From Watersipora subatra (lineage: Eukaryota; Bryozoa; Gymnolaemata; Cheilostomatida; Watersiporidae), in contig NC_088717.1 of NCBI RefSeq assembly GCF_963576615.1, forward strand, positions 55,569,526 to 55,633,525: DNA of 64,000 nt, in the 5' to 3' direction. Of the stretch, positions 49,232-59,947 are shown in pieces. The translations under genes were made by a program, and so were the position numbers. Every line of letters starts with the position of its first letter. The stretch's first letter is position 1. The notes beneath the pieces were generated by a model, which did not search any database, was not told where the DNA came from, and worked only from the letters and a program-made list of their open reading frames with translations.

Positions 49232-52200
49232 ATGACTCAAGTCGAGGTGACCGGAACTATCACCAAATTCCATAACTGCAGACTGTTAAAGAATCACTCG
49301 ATATACTGGGAAGATATATGGGTAAGTTAATGCAATAACTTCATTCCCAATATTTCATTGATTTCATCAAGATGGTAGTAAATGAGTCTACTAATGTAGG
49401 CATTTGGTAACCAACTAACAAATACTTTCATGTAATATAGGATGCTAAATACACCAAGTTTGTTCAAAGTTGCTTTAAAATAACAATTTATAGTGTTTAT
49501 TGTATCGTGTGTATTTCACTTGTGTACGTCCTGTGATTGCACTATAACTGTTGCTTGATTTGGTTTGTAGTAAGTTGCTGTTGTTTCAGGTCAGAGATGG
49601 CATAATTATTGATCCTCAGAAGTGCTTCTATGGAGAAAGACGTGATCCAGACATTAAAGTGAATTGTGGAGGCAACATAATTGCACCAGGTTATATTGAG
49701 ACACAGATCAATGGTGAGTTACAGTCTGTGAGTAGTCATCACCTCACTAGTCAGTGGCTGTCAGCTCACTAGTCAACAGTTGTCAGCTCACTAGTCAGTA
49801 GTTGTCAGCTCACTAGTCAGTAGTTGTCAGCTCACTAGTCAGTAGTTGTCTATTATAGTAGTTTTGAAATAAAATATTATTTTATTTCAAACAAAAGTAT
49901 TTTCAAAATTATGTTATAGATGAGTCGTAAAAAAGGGCAACAATTAGTAGAATCAAATGTTTGGGATGTCATTTAAATTACGTTTTTCTGTTAAGAAAAC
50001 GGATATTAGGTTCTGTCTTATTATAGTGGTAGTATAAACTCTATTTACAGAGGTCAATGCCATTTACAGCAAATCAGACCATGAGGCAAAAGTAACAACA
50101 AAAGATAGTAAAGTAAATTATGTATATTGAAAGAAAAAGCTCTTTTCACATAACGCCGTTCTATAATGTAAATTGGCAAGGTGTTGGTGTTTGGTACAAG
50201 GTGTGGTGGTTTTTTGGGAAGCAGGAAAGTCATTATTCTTCCTTAAAGTATTATTTATTAAACTGATTCATTAGTGGTTATGAATGGCATGAATTGTACA
50301 TTTTGTTTAATCACTTGCAATGCGTGCAACATTCTACCTGGCTTTTCAGAGGTTTTTTTACAGTAAACACATTTCAGAATACATATAAAATGACTATGCC
50401 CAGTGTGAATGCCAACTTTGTAGTTATCATGTCAGCTGAAAAGTGAGTGAATATTTACAGGTGCATTTGGTGTAGATTTCTCAAATCACTCCTTAGACAT
50501 GCAGGTAGAGATAAAGAAGGTAGCAGAAGGTCTGATGGCACATGGGGTTACTTCTTTCTGCCCAACTGTTATAACGTCACCCAGTGATGTCTACAGAAAG
50601 GTCAGTGGTAAATTCATTATTATGCCTCTCACAGGACCACAAGATGTTTATATGAATATATTTGTATTCCCACAACCAAAAACGAGCGGAGCGATTGTTT
50701 GGGAGATTTATGATAAATGCATGTGCACACAACTCACGAAAATTATTCATCAACGCAGTCGCAAACCCTTATACCGAAATCTCATCAGCAAATTTAACCA
50801 TTTTTCAATGGAGCCGTTTAAGTATAATAATGATACAAAACACATATAAACCTATTTAAATATGTTACCAAGTCTTTATTATTTGTAGATAATATCCTAA
50901 ACCTTACCCATCTGATCGGATGATACACAAATAGACAGATTAATTTGGCCTAAATTCACAATAAAAAAACTTGACAAGCCTTATTTTTAACAAAATTAGG
51001 AGCGGCCAACGATACGCCAATAAAGCCGTGCGACAGATAGTAGAACTATTAAGCAAGGCGCAGTTCACGAGAAAAACGTGCTCATTTCACCTGTCTATAG
51101 CATTGTCTAATTGCCGAAGGTTTCTAATATTTTTCCAATGTAGGTTTTTAATATCTTGCAAAAATATTTAATTATTAGAATAATTGTTCGATTTTATAAA
51201 ATTATTATAAGATGTAATTATAAGAATAATTATTCGAATTTATTTACCCCAATTTTTCTGTAATATACATAGACCGTTTGAGGCGTAGACCGATTTACAG
51301 GTACGAAATTGTGGTACACAGCTTATCAGCCTATGTTTTTTTCTAATTACCGAAAGTTTCATTAAATTATTTAAAATGTCAGCCAAAATTCGTTACATCT
51401 TATGTACAAGCTAGGGCCGAACTACAATGCCCCTTTACAACGAGAACTTTTTTTATTTTGCTCCAGTTTGCAGAAAACTTCCAGGCGTGTAAACGCTCAT
51501 ATTTGCTTTCTGTTAAAGATCGCTATCAAAACCATTCTACATTCAACACAACCAACTTTCAAACTGTGTATATTACACAGCAGCTTGCCATTTTACTTCC
51601 AATACTGCATTTCAGAGATATAATAAACATATTTCCTTATTACTGTTGTTAAATTACATACATTACAGTAGGTTAGGCCTACAGCTTTAATTAATATTCA
51701 TTTTATTGTTGTAAAACATAGGCTTGAGATAGTAGTAGATTAGGTGCGATTTTTTTACAACCTTTTGTTTCGCATAATTGACTTTTTGAATTTAATTTCA
51801 AAACAACTTGACAACTACCATGGGCATACAACTTCCTTAAACACCACGTCGTGGTTGACGCAGTGGCCGTCCACGTGTCTCTCAATTATTACAGCTCAAT
51901 AGGAGGATAAATAGAAGGTCCTCACAGCAACTATCAACATCAACTGCTAATGTTCAACAACACACTTCTCAAATTAATAACAACACGACTCATTTGATTC
52001 AGAGAATTCTTTAGTAGATGTTGTAGGTGATGTAAATGACATGGACTTGGCAGCCCTTTGTTTCGAGATGATGATCATGATTTTATGGACATCATTGACC
52101 ATGAAAATATTGCACAAAACAATATTGCTCCTCCCAATGCTGCCCCCTCCCCCCCCTTCATCACATTCCTCATTTTCAATCTTTAGATTGTCCTGATTTT

Positions 52201-55200
52201 CAAGAACTGCGTAACAACTTTCTAGGTAGACTTGACAACAACATATCACAGCTCACATGTACTGGATGTAATGAGAAACATTTACACTATACTCTGTCAA
52301 TTCCTGCTGACAACTACTTTTTCAACAACCCGCACTACCATTTCTTTTTTCCATTATCACTTATTCCATTATCAGGTCGTGGGCTGTATGACAGGAATAT
52401 TTCTAGTTTATAAAATGTAGTTATTATTTTTCTTTCACATTTAAAATTGTATTGAAAGACTCTACTATGAAACGTAATAGCTTAGTTTCACCATATTCTA
52501 GATTCTTCCGACCATCAGCCGGTGCAATGGAAGCAGGGAGGGGGCTGGAGTGCTAGGGCTTCATTTAGAAGGGCCATTCATAAGTAAAGCAAAGAAAGGT
52601 GCTCATCCAGAAGAGTGCATAGCCTCAGATCTAACTGGAGGACTAACTACAGTGGACGAAATGTACGGCTCACATATGATTGATAGGACCTCGATAGTAA
52701 CGATTGCACCGGAGCTACCCGGCGCTTTGGAGGTCATTTCTGCTTTAAGCAAAGATAGGGGCATACGAGTCTCTATAGGTTTGTAGCTATCATCTTCAAA
52801 ATCGACATTCAACTTGAATATATAATTATATTCAAGATGAATGCCGATCGTGAAGAATGTATAAAACAAAAAATTATATTTTTCATATTACCAGTTTTGA
52901 AACGACTGTAGTAGTTGGGCAGATGAAAGGCCGTTTTGTTTATCTTTTGTAAAAACAAAAGATTGTGGGACTATTCCTTGTATTAGTCAAGCAATACCAT
53001 TTTTACTACTTTTTTCAGTACTTATTCGTAGGAATGAGGAAATCATCCGCTCTATTCATCAGTTTTTGCATATTTTTCGTATCTAATTTCAGACACAAAA
53101 TGATATTCATATGAACTGATGGTATATTAACAACTTGGTTACACAGTGAAGAAGTTCTATCTACATGCTAATGCCTTTCAGGTCACTCAGAGGGTACGAT
53201 CAAGGATGGTGAGAGAGCTGTGAGGGCTGGCGCTACATTCATAACTCACCTATTCAATGCTATGCTTCCAGTAGGTGTCTCTCAGCGAATCATGTTAGTT
53301 TGTACTATTCATTTCTATGCTAGCGGTAGCTGCCTCTCAACCAATAATGTTCGTTTTTGCCATTCAATGCAGTGCTACCGGTAGGTTTCCCTCAACCAAT
53401 CACATAGGTTTTAAATGGTTTGAACGCTTTTGTTTAGCGCAAATGCATCAAAGTCACGGCTCGGGGGCTACATCTGGCCCACCTTGTAATCAGTTCTGGC
53501 CCGCAAGATCATTTTATACTATTGTTATTCGTGGCCGATCGATATAGAGCACTGATTACATAATACTGCACAGAACTACTGATCTCATAATGCAATGCTT
53601 CAACTGCCTTGCTGCGTACTTCTCGAGTCAATCTAACCTGAAGTTTGTTTTAGAATGATATTCCTGTCGGTTTTTATCTATACTTATGTTACAGAAACAT
53701 TTTAATGTTTTAATGTGTTGAATAAATGTTTATCCTGTTCGGCCCGCGACCTCGATTGTGTTTTGAATTTTGGCCCCTTGTACAATTGAGCTTGACATCT
53801 CTGGCTTAGCGTAATACAGTCAAACATGGATAACTCGCCCACGGATAGCTCGAACACATGGCTAACTCGAACGGTTTCTTTGGTCCGTTCCCACGTAATG
53901 ATAAATTGCTATAGATAACTCGAACTCAACACTGTTAACTCGAACTGTTTTTTGCCCAACGGCTACCGAAACGGTTGTTATCGCTTTAGAAAGTCACTTT
54001 ATTCCAAGCCATAAAGGTAAACCTCCATTAAGGCAAACCATATTCCATAAAGGTAAACCTCAACTTTTCGTAATTCATAAGCGTCGTTATTACCACCATC
54101 GGCAAAATATTTTTGTCAATGACTTTTCTAAAGGTTTGGTGAAATTTGATTTATACCAAACATCCGCTTAGCGATCGCCCTTCGGAAGCAAGGTAAAGTG
54201 AGGTAATCTCTGCATAAACTTCAAGAAAAATCGGCAAAATTGATCGTGGGTAAAACGTTCAAAAGAAAAAGATGTCTTTTCTTTTGAGCATTTCAACAAC
54301 GATCAAGTTTTGCCAATGTCAATCTAAAAACGTCCTGGCAATAACATAACCTCAAACAACAAACCAATCTCAAGTGATGGAAAAATCTCTATACTTTTTG
54401 ATAAAAACGTTTTAAACTTTACATTAGAAGCATTTAATTTGAAACAAGCCATTTGTGCTTTTGATTTATATTATAGTTTGTATATGTACATGTATCTACT
54501 AATAAATAAGTAAATACATGGACTTGTGACAGTGCTCTGATAACTTGAACGCTCTGATAATTCGAACACTTTCGCTCGGTCCCGTGAAGTTTGAGTTATC
54601 CATGTTTGACTGTACTCAACTGTTACAGTGGGACTCGTCCACTCTTGACTCATCAATCATTGATTTTGATCAATAAGTCAGTAATCAAAATTTGTTCTGA
54701 TTATTTTGATGGAATCAAATTACATGTAATCAAAATCTCTTTTGATTATTTTAAAATAGTCAACATTTTGATATTCAAAATATTAAAAATTACTTTGATT
54801 ATTGAAAAAAATAATCAGTCTATCAATTTTCCCTCAAACAGCGCCTGTCCTTGGCAAACATTTCTCTTCATGTTAGCTGTTGCAAATTACTTTGACTTGT
54901 TTGCTTTTGTGGCACGACATGTTTATGCTGCTATTAATAAAAATGAACATCTCGTCTGCTGCAGTTTCACCATAGAGATCCTGGTCTAGTTGGATTGCTC
55001 ACTAGCTGGAAGCTGCCTAAAGACTCTATGGTGTACTATGGAATAATTGCTGACGGTATTCACACACATCCCGCTACAATGCGTATAGCCCATAGGACCC
55101 ACCCCAATGGTAAGCCTTAGCCCATAGGACCCACCCCAATGGTAAGCCTGACTAGCGAACTGCTTGTACCCTCCATTTTTATCAGCTGCACGGCAGAATC

Positions 55201-58200
55201 AGCCATGATGTCATACGCTGTAGTGATTGTTGATGTCTTTCACGGGTACATTTTTTTGTAACAGTTTGTATAGTGCATACACCATCTTGTCAGCATCTAA
55301 TGAAGATTTGACATATTATTTTGTAGGGTTACGGTTAATATTATGTGGCCATATTTGTACACAATGTATGTAATTTGGCTGACCAGTCTGAAGGGTAATG
55401 TTGTTTCCAGTGTAATGCTGATACGGATATGGATTTGTTTTTGTAACAGAAAACATTTGAAACTTCCCTATCATTGTGACTATAAACTGAAAGTTGTCAT
55501 GTCTAATATTTTGCGATTGTGTAAGCTTCATATCTACATACGGGTAGATATATACTAACCGGTAGATATATACTAACCGGTAGATATATACTAACCGGTA
55601 GATATATACTAACCGGTAGATATATACTAACCGGTAGATATATATACTAACCGGTAGATATATACTAACCGGTAGATATATACTAACCGGTAGATATATA
55701 CTAACCAGTAGATATATACTAACCGGTAGATATATGCTAACCGGTAGATATATGCTAACCGGTAGATATATACTAACCGGTCGATATATACTAACCGGTC
55801 GATATATACTAACCGGTAGATATATACTAACCGGTAGATATATACTAACCGGTAGATATATACTAACCGGTAGATATATACTAACCGGTAGATATATACT
55901 AACCGGTAGATATATACTAACCGGTAGATATATACTAACCGGTAGATATATACTAACCGGTAGATATATACTAGGACACTTGCCAGTCTCGTGTACTGTG
56001 AGAGATCGTCATGAGTAATCAGCAGATGCATAATTATTCAGTGAAGCGGTAAGGCGGCCGAGTGATGCAGTGGTAGCGCTTGCTTTTGAATCTGACTCCC
56101 GGGTTCGATTCCCATGCGGGACACTCTTTTTTCTAACACTCTTAGCATGGCTTTGGACAGACAGACATTGTTCATATTATAGTAATTATTCTCAAGTGTG
56201 ATATTTACACTTCGTGTGTGTATTTCTGTCTTTACTAACTGTTATACAGGGATAGTTCTGGTGAGTGACTCGATGTGTGCAGCAGGTCTTAGCCCGGGCA
56301 CTTACCACTTTGGTCAACAGACTATAGATGTAAAAGAAAAGAAGGCATATGTTGCTGGAACTGAGACACTTGCAGGCAGGTTGGAAAACTTAGCTGTTTA
56401 AATGGTAGTGACTGCCAGTATTTCTATATCTTGCGTGTATGTCTGTGTTATATCTCATTGCTAGCCAGACTGGAATTGGACAAAATAGATGCTTTAAATG
56501 TGGAAATAATGCTATCTTTTAATTTGAAAATTGAGGTATTGTTTATTAATTCCTCACATAAACAGATCTTAGCCCAACTGCGAAATTATATTGTGTCTTA
56601 TAGTAACACCTCAATCAAATGCTTGGGCTTCTGCATGCCGACTATGGGATAGAAGTTAGATAAACTTGTGCCTTAAAATTCAACTTTATAAGATGATTTT
56701 GAGATGAAATTTCAATTATAAAATATAATAACTCTTCATAAAATTACTGTCAACTTTTAACACGCTGCTTGTGTATAGTCGGTGTTGGCCAATAGGACTC
56801 AACTAGGATCAGCCAATGCTAATAAAGAAGTGATACGTTCAACATAACAATAAATATGGCCAAGACAAAACAAGACTGATACAATAATATAAATATGTGA
56901 ATACGAATATATGCAAAATGTGTAATTGCTGAAAAGCAAGCGTGTTCCACCATTGGCTAATTCACTGTGACAACTCAGCACACATCGATTGCTGAAGTTA
57001 TCAGCACATATCGATTGCTGAAGTTATCACAATCACAGCTGAGCGATTCACGATTTGCTGTGTCGAGTTTGTATTTAACTGATGTGAGAGAGAAATGTGT
57101 GGCTTACTAAGTCACTTGCTGTATATGAGCCTAGAGTGACTCCTCTTAGGTTGTCTAATGTGTTAGTTTAGTAATAGGAACCTATGTAGGAAATTCATAG
57201 TTCCTGAGAACCAGCTATGTGTAGAACAGAAGCAGCATGATAAGACATGTTTTTGCAAGAATTTGTTTCAGGCATATTTACTAATTAGTTTACAAATTTA
57301 TTTCCCATTGTAACAATTGGATTATTTGCGGTATAGGGAAGAACTATGGTCAAACTGTGGTTTGCTGCGTTTTAGCATAGCATTCCTTGATGAGTGTGTC
57401 CAGACATTTTACAACGGGACAGAGTGCAGCAAGGTAGAAGCTTTAGAAGCTGCAACACTACATCCTGCATTACTTCTCGGTTGGTAGATACATTTTTATT
57501 AATATCTGTCGTGCTGCCGTAAAGTGACTAACTTCTTTTCAACACTAATGGTCAGCTACTTTATTTCATTTTCAAATTAGCACATTATAAATTTGAAATA
57601 TTTTGTATGCCAAATGTAAATGATTTCGCATGAATAATTAGAGGTTGCCAGCTTTTACACAACAAAATAATACTCAACATACCAAGGTAACAACATATAC
57701 AAGTTTTTAGCAAGTCCTGTTGGATAGAGAATCTAAACTGGAAAACTGTACGCCAAATAAAATTTGTACAACATACAGCTTTTGGTAGATTGTGTTATTG
57801 AAAAACAGTATAAATTATATGCCTAAAATCTATTTGAACGCCACCATATGGAAAAGGGTGAAAAATTCACCGCTACTCTTTAATTGAACACCACCTCTAT
57901 TAGGCCGCCACTTTGACATTTCTTATGTTTGATCTTTATGAACCCATAATAAAAAGTTATCGATAGAAAATTATCCACAAAATGGTACTAATAATGACTC
58001 AGTTATATCAAAAACAATTCTTTCATTGTTGCTGTAGTGATTGCCATGAATTTAGTGACGCTGCGATTGAAAAGTTCAATCATCACAATCGTCAGAACTA
58101 TACTCTGATTTGAAATCGCTACGGTCTAAATCCTATCCATTGTCTGCAGATTCATTTGTAAGATGGTTTGCATTCTTATCTGAAGACTTTCAAATGGGTT

Positions 58201-59174
58201 GATGAACGATGAGAATACTCTTCAGGAACACCGAATAATGTAATAGCAGCCATTTTTATGGCATACCGAAGTACATTTTCTAGCTACAAAGCTTCAGTTT
58301 TTTCTTTAAAACTGAAAGCGACACCATCGAAGTAATTAATGACTGTATCCAGCTAAGATCTTTTACTCTAAGTCGTTCCTTGTTTAACTCGATATGATAA
58401 TTCGACCTTAATGAAAATATGGTTTAGCATTACTACTGAGGCCAATGGCAATAACTTACTATACTATATATACTATACATTATATGTAATATTTGTTAGG
58501 ATTATACAAACAGAAAGCTGAAGCGCGGGTATAGTAAAACATTGATGACAAAAACAGAAGTACCGCCCTAAATTTGATTCAGTGTTTGTATTGGGTAACA
58601 GATTTTGCAGCCACTGGCGCTAGTACCAATTTGAAAATGGATGCATCCAATTTTCATGGTAATATTGGTAAAACCATGTCTTCCATTATATTGGTGTGTC
58701 AAAATATTGACAGTTGTCTATTCATGTTGTACATTGTCATCTCCCATAAAAAATATTGTAGTTGTGACCTTTGTTACTTTTGCTAGACTTTTCCGTTAGT
58801 CATGAATATTTATCAGAAATAAATAAATATTGTAATAGCATACAAACTGTTGCATACAGATTCTAGGCTGTCTTGCCAGTTTAGAGTTTACGTAGTGATG
58901 AAGTTAGTGTGCCAGAGACCACCTTTTCTCTACAGTTGCAGCAAGTTTGGGTCCTGCCATAGAAATCATTGTAAGTTTATTACTAGCCCAGTTTTTACTG
59001 GAGCTAGTAACAGACAACTCCATATTACACACAGGTATAGAGGACAGGAAGGGAACATTGGAATATGGCACTGATGCCGACTTCCTAATCCTTGACGATG
59101 ACCTACAGGTGACTCACACTTACATAGGAGGACAGTGTGTCTACAAACTACCCACAAGTCTAATTCAACTATGA
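49232..59174 (+). CDS. AMDHD2: AMDHD2, N-acetylglucosamine-6-phosphate deacetylase
   Basis: Nine exons: 49232-49321, 49590-49713, 50461-50600, 52502-52778, 53182-53270, 54965-55109, 56250-56379, 57376-57479, 59035-59174; 1,239 nt including TGA, 412 residues (human 409). Phases agree at every junction. The enzyme is a cytosolic metal-dependent amidohydrolase that removes acetate from GlcNAc-6-P, feeding amino-sugar turnover and opposing the hexosamine pathway. Visible motifs, in order: [34 protein letters not shown] (metal-binding Glu), [19 protein letters not shown] (His), [38 protein letters not shown] (catalytic Asp) and [13 protein letters not shown]. All expected catalytic and metal ligands are present. 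The start has no upstream in-frame exon signal and its first residues align with the family. An AATAAA sits at 59474-59479. Donors of exons 5 and 6 are tandemly duplicated (see findings). Confidence 0.97.
49743..49852. repeat. 22-bp tandem repeat next to AMDHD2 exon 2 donor
   Basis: Five units of CTCACTAGTCAGTAGTTGTC+AG start at 49743, 49765, 49787 and so on (period 22), 29 bp into intron 2. Confidence 0.95.
51800..52410 (+). mobile_element. Unidentified transposon remnant, possibly Helitron-like
   Basis: AMDHD2 intron 3 (50601-52501) contains coding-like but interrupted plus-strand sequence, for example [11 protein letters not shown] near 51,850 and [20 protein letters not shown] followed by [16 protein letters not shown] near 52,190-52,300. 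The pattern of a short helical stretch followed by CxxC resembles the N-terminal part of some Helitron proteins. No Rep or helicase motif is visible, so the family is a guess. The rest of this intron shows nothing clear. Confidence 0.3.
53250..53414 (+). repeat. 55-bp tandem triplication spanning AMDHD2 exon 5 / intron boundary
   Basis: Copies start at 53250, 53305 and 53360 (CTATTCAATGCTATGCTTCC / CTATTCATTTCTATGCTAGC / CCATTCAATGCAGTGCTACC), each followed by a GGTAG donor-like site at 53271, 53326 and 53381. The first copy holds the coding FNAMLP and the true donor; the others are decayed copies in the intron. Confidence 0.92.
53817..54612. mobile_element. Non-autonomous pogo/Tigger-like element with TA target duplication
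   Basis: Terminal inverted repeats CAGTCAAACATGGATAACTC at 53817 and its complement ending at 54612, perfect over about 20 bases. TA flanks both sides (53815-53816, 54613-54614). Subterminal ACTCGAAC / TTCGAAC phrases recur, as in Tigger-type MITEs. The interior (54,200-54,420) shares sequence with the repeat family at 60.6-62.0 kb. No transposase. It lies in AMDHD2 intron 5. Confidence 0.92.
55086..55149 (+). repeat. Perfect 32-bp tandem duplication of AMDHD2 exon 6 donor
   Basis: TAGCCCATAGGACCCACCCC+AATGGTAAGCCT occurs at 55086-55117 and again at 55118-55149. Both copies carry the same donor (AATG/GTAAGC). The first keeps the protein frame; use of the second adds 32 nt and brings a stop at once (AAG CCT TAG). 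Confidence 0.97.
55543..55973. repeat. 18-bp minisatellite, about 24 copies
   Basis: GGTAGATATATACTAACC repeated with very few variants (GGTCGATATA, ATATGCTAACC) in AMDHD2 intron 6. The high uniformity means recent expansion. The six-codon period keeps frames open on both strands (MLTGRYIL..., YIYRLVYI...), which are not genes. Confidence 0.97.
55976..56132 (+). mobile_element. tRNA-derived SINE candidate
   Basis: An A-box-like TGATGCAGTGG (56063-56073) and a perfect B box GGTTCGATTCC (56102-56112) have tRNA spacing, and a T6 terminator follows at 56127-56132. The acceptor ends do not pair, so it is not a working tRNA gene. The upstream 60 bp is shared with 13,926-13,985, which suggests an interspersed SINE-like family. 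Confidence 0.6.
57824..57920. mobile_element. GTAAAACC-family MITE fragment in AMDHD2 intron 8
   Basis: CTATTTGAACGCCACCATAT, GGTGAAAAATTCACC and ACACCACCTCTATTAGGCC match the 42.9-43.1 kb copy. Ends are unclear. The rest of intron 8 (57480-59034) shows nothing else. Confidence 0.5.
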
Positions 59175-59947
59175 TTCTGATTCGTGCAATTCATGCTGAG
59201 GAGGTATTTTTGAGTTGAATCGAATTACTCTATAAGCACACTGTAGCATTTTTGATGTTATTTTGAACTATTTTATGTTGTATTGTTTATTTAAAATAAC
59301 CAAAATGCTCATGCCTAGCAAATAATTTTTAGATCTCATCTCAACTGTTACCAGATCTACTGAAATATGCAAATTGTTTCGCAAGTACTTTGGCAGTTAC
59401 TGCCTAAGCATGAAAATTAGCAATTTGATGTGAATTAAGAATATGATATGTGATCTGAGCTGAGGAGGTAGGAAATAAACATTTTGCTGTAAACTTGTTA
59501 TTTTTCTTAATATTTTATTTATGTTCATTTATTCATTGTTGGTGTTTTTAGACAAAATTATTTATATACAAAAAAATGTAAGTTGTTGTCCATGACTCCA
59601 TGATTTATTGATATAGAATTAAGTTGTTCATCGCTATTTTATGGCAGACTCTCGAAAAGATCTGTTACTCAGCTGTGTATATTTCCCTAAAAATAAAACT
59701 GTACTCAATGCAAGCCAACAATGTTCTTCTCCAAAATGCATTCACTTAGAAAAATGAAAACAAAAGAGAAAGCAGTCACAAATGAAAGACAAATGAAAGA
59801 CAAATGATGTAGTCAAAGGTTAAGATGAAAATAAGTTTATCACCTCAGCCGAAGTAGTAACTGGTGTCGCAAGTGGGAAGAGTAAAAGCTGGTTACGAAA
59901 GCTGGTTCCACTAGCAGCTGTAGTTAGTGTCTGAGGCAGATTCAGGG
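59175..59947. other. AMDHD2-FUNDC1 tail-to-tail spacer
   Basis: 3' UTRs of two convergent genes. AATAAA on plus at 59474-59479 and on minus at 59604-59609 suggest the transcripts nearly meet or slightly overlap. ACAAATGAAAG is tandemly repeated near 59,775-59,800. Confidence 0.55.

Noticed and set aside
55627-56031. 134- and 94-codon ORFs (YIYRLV..., MLTGRYIL...)
   Set aside because: They come from the 18-bp array in AMDHD2 intron 6.
56053-56122. Functional tRNA gene
   Set aside because: A and B boxes are present but the acceptor arms do not pair and the anticodon arm is poor; better read as a SINE promoter unit.
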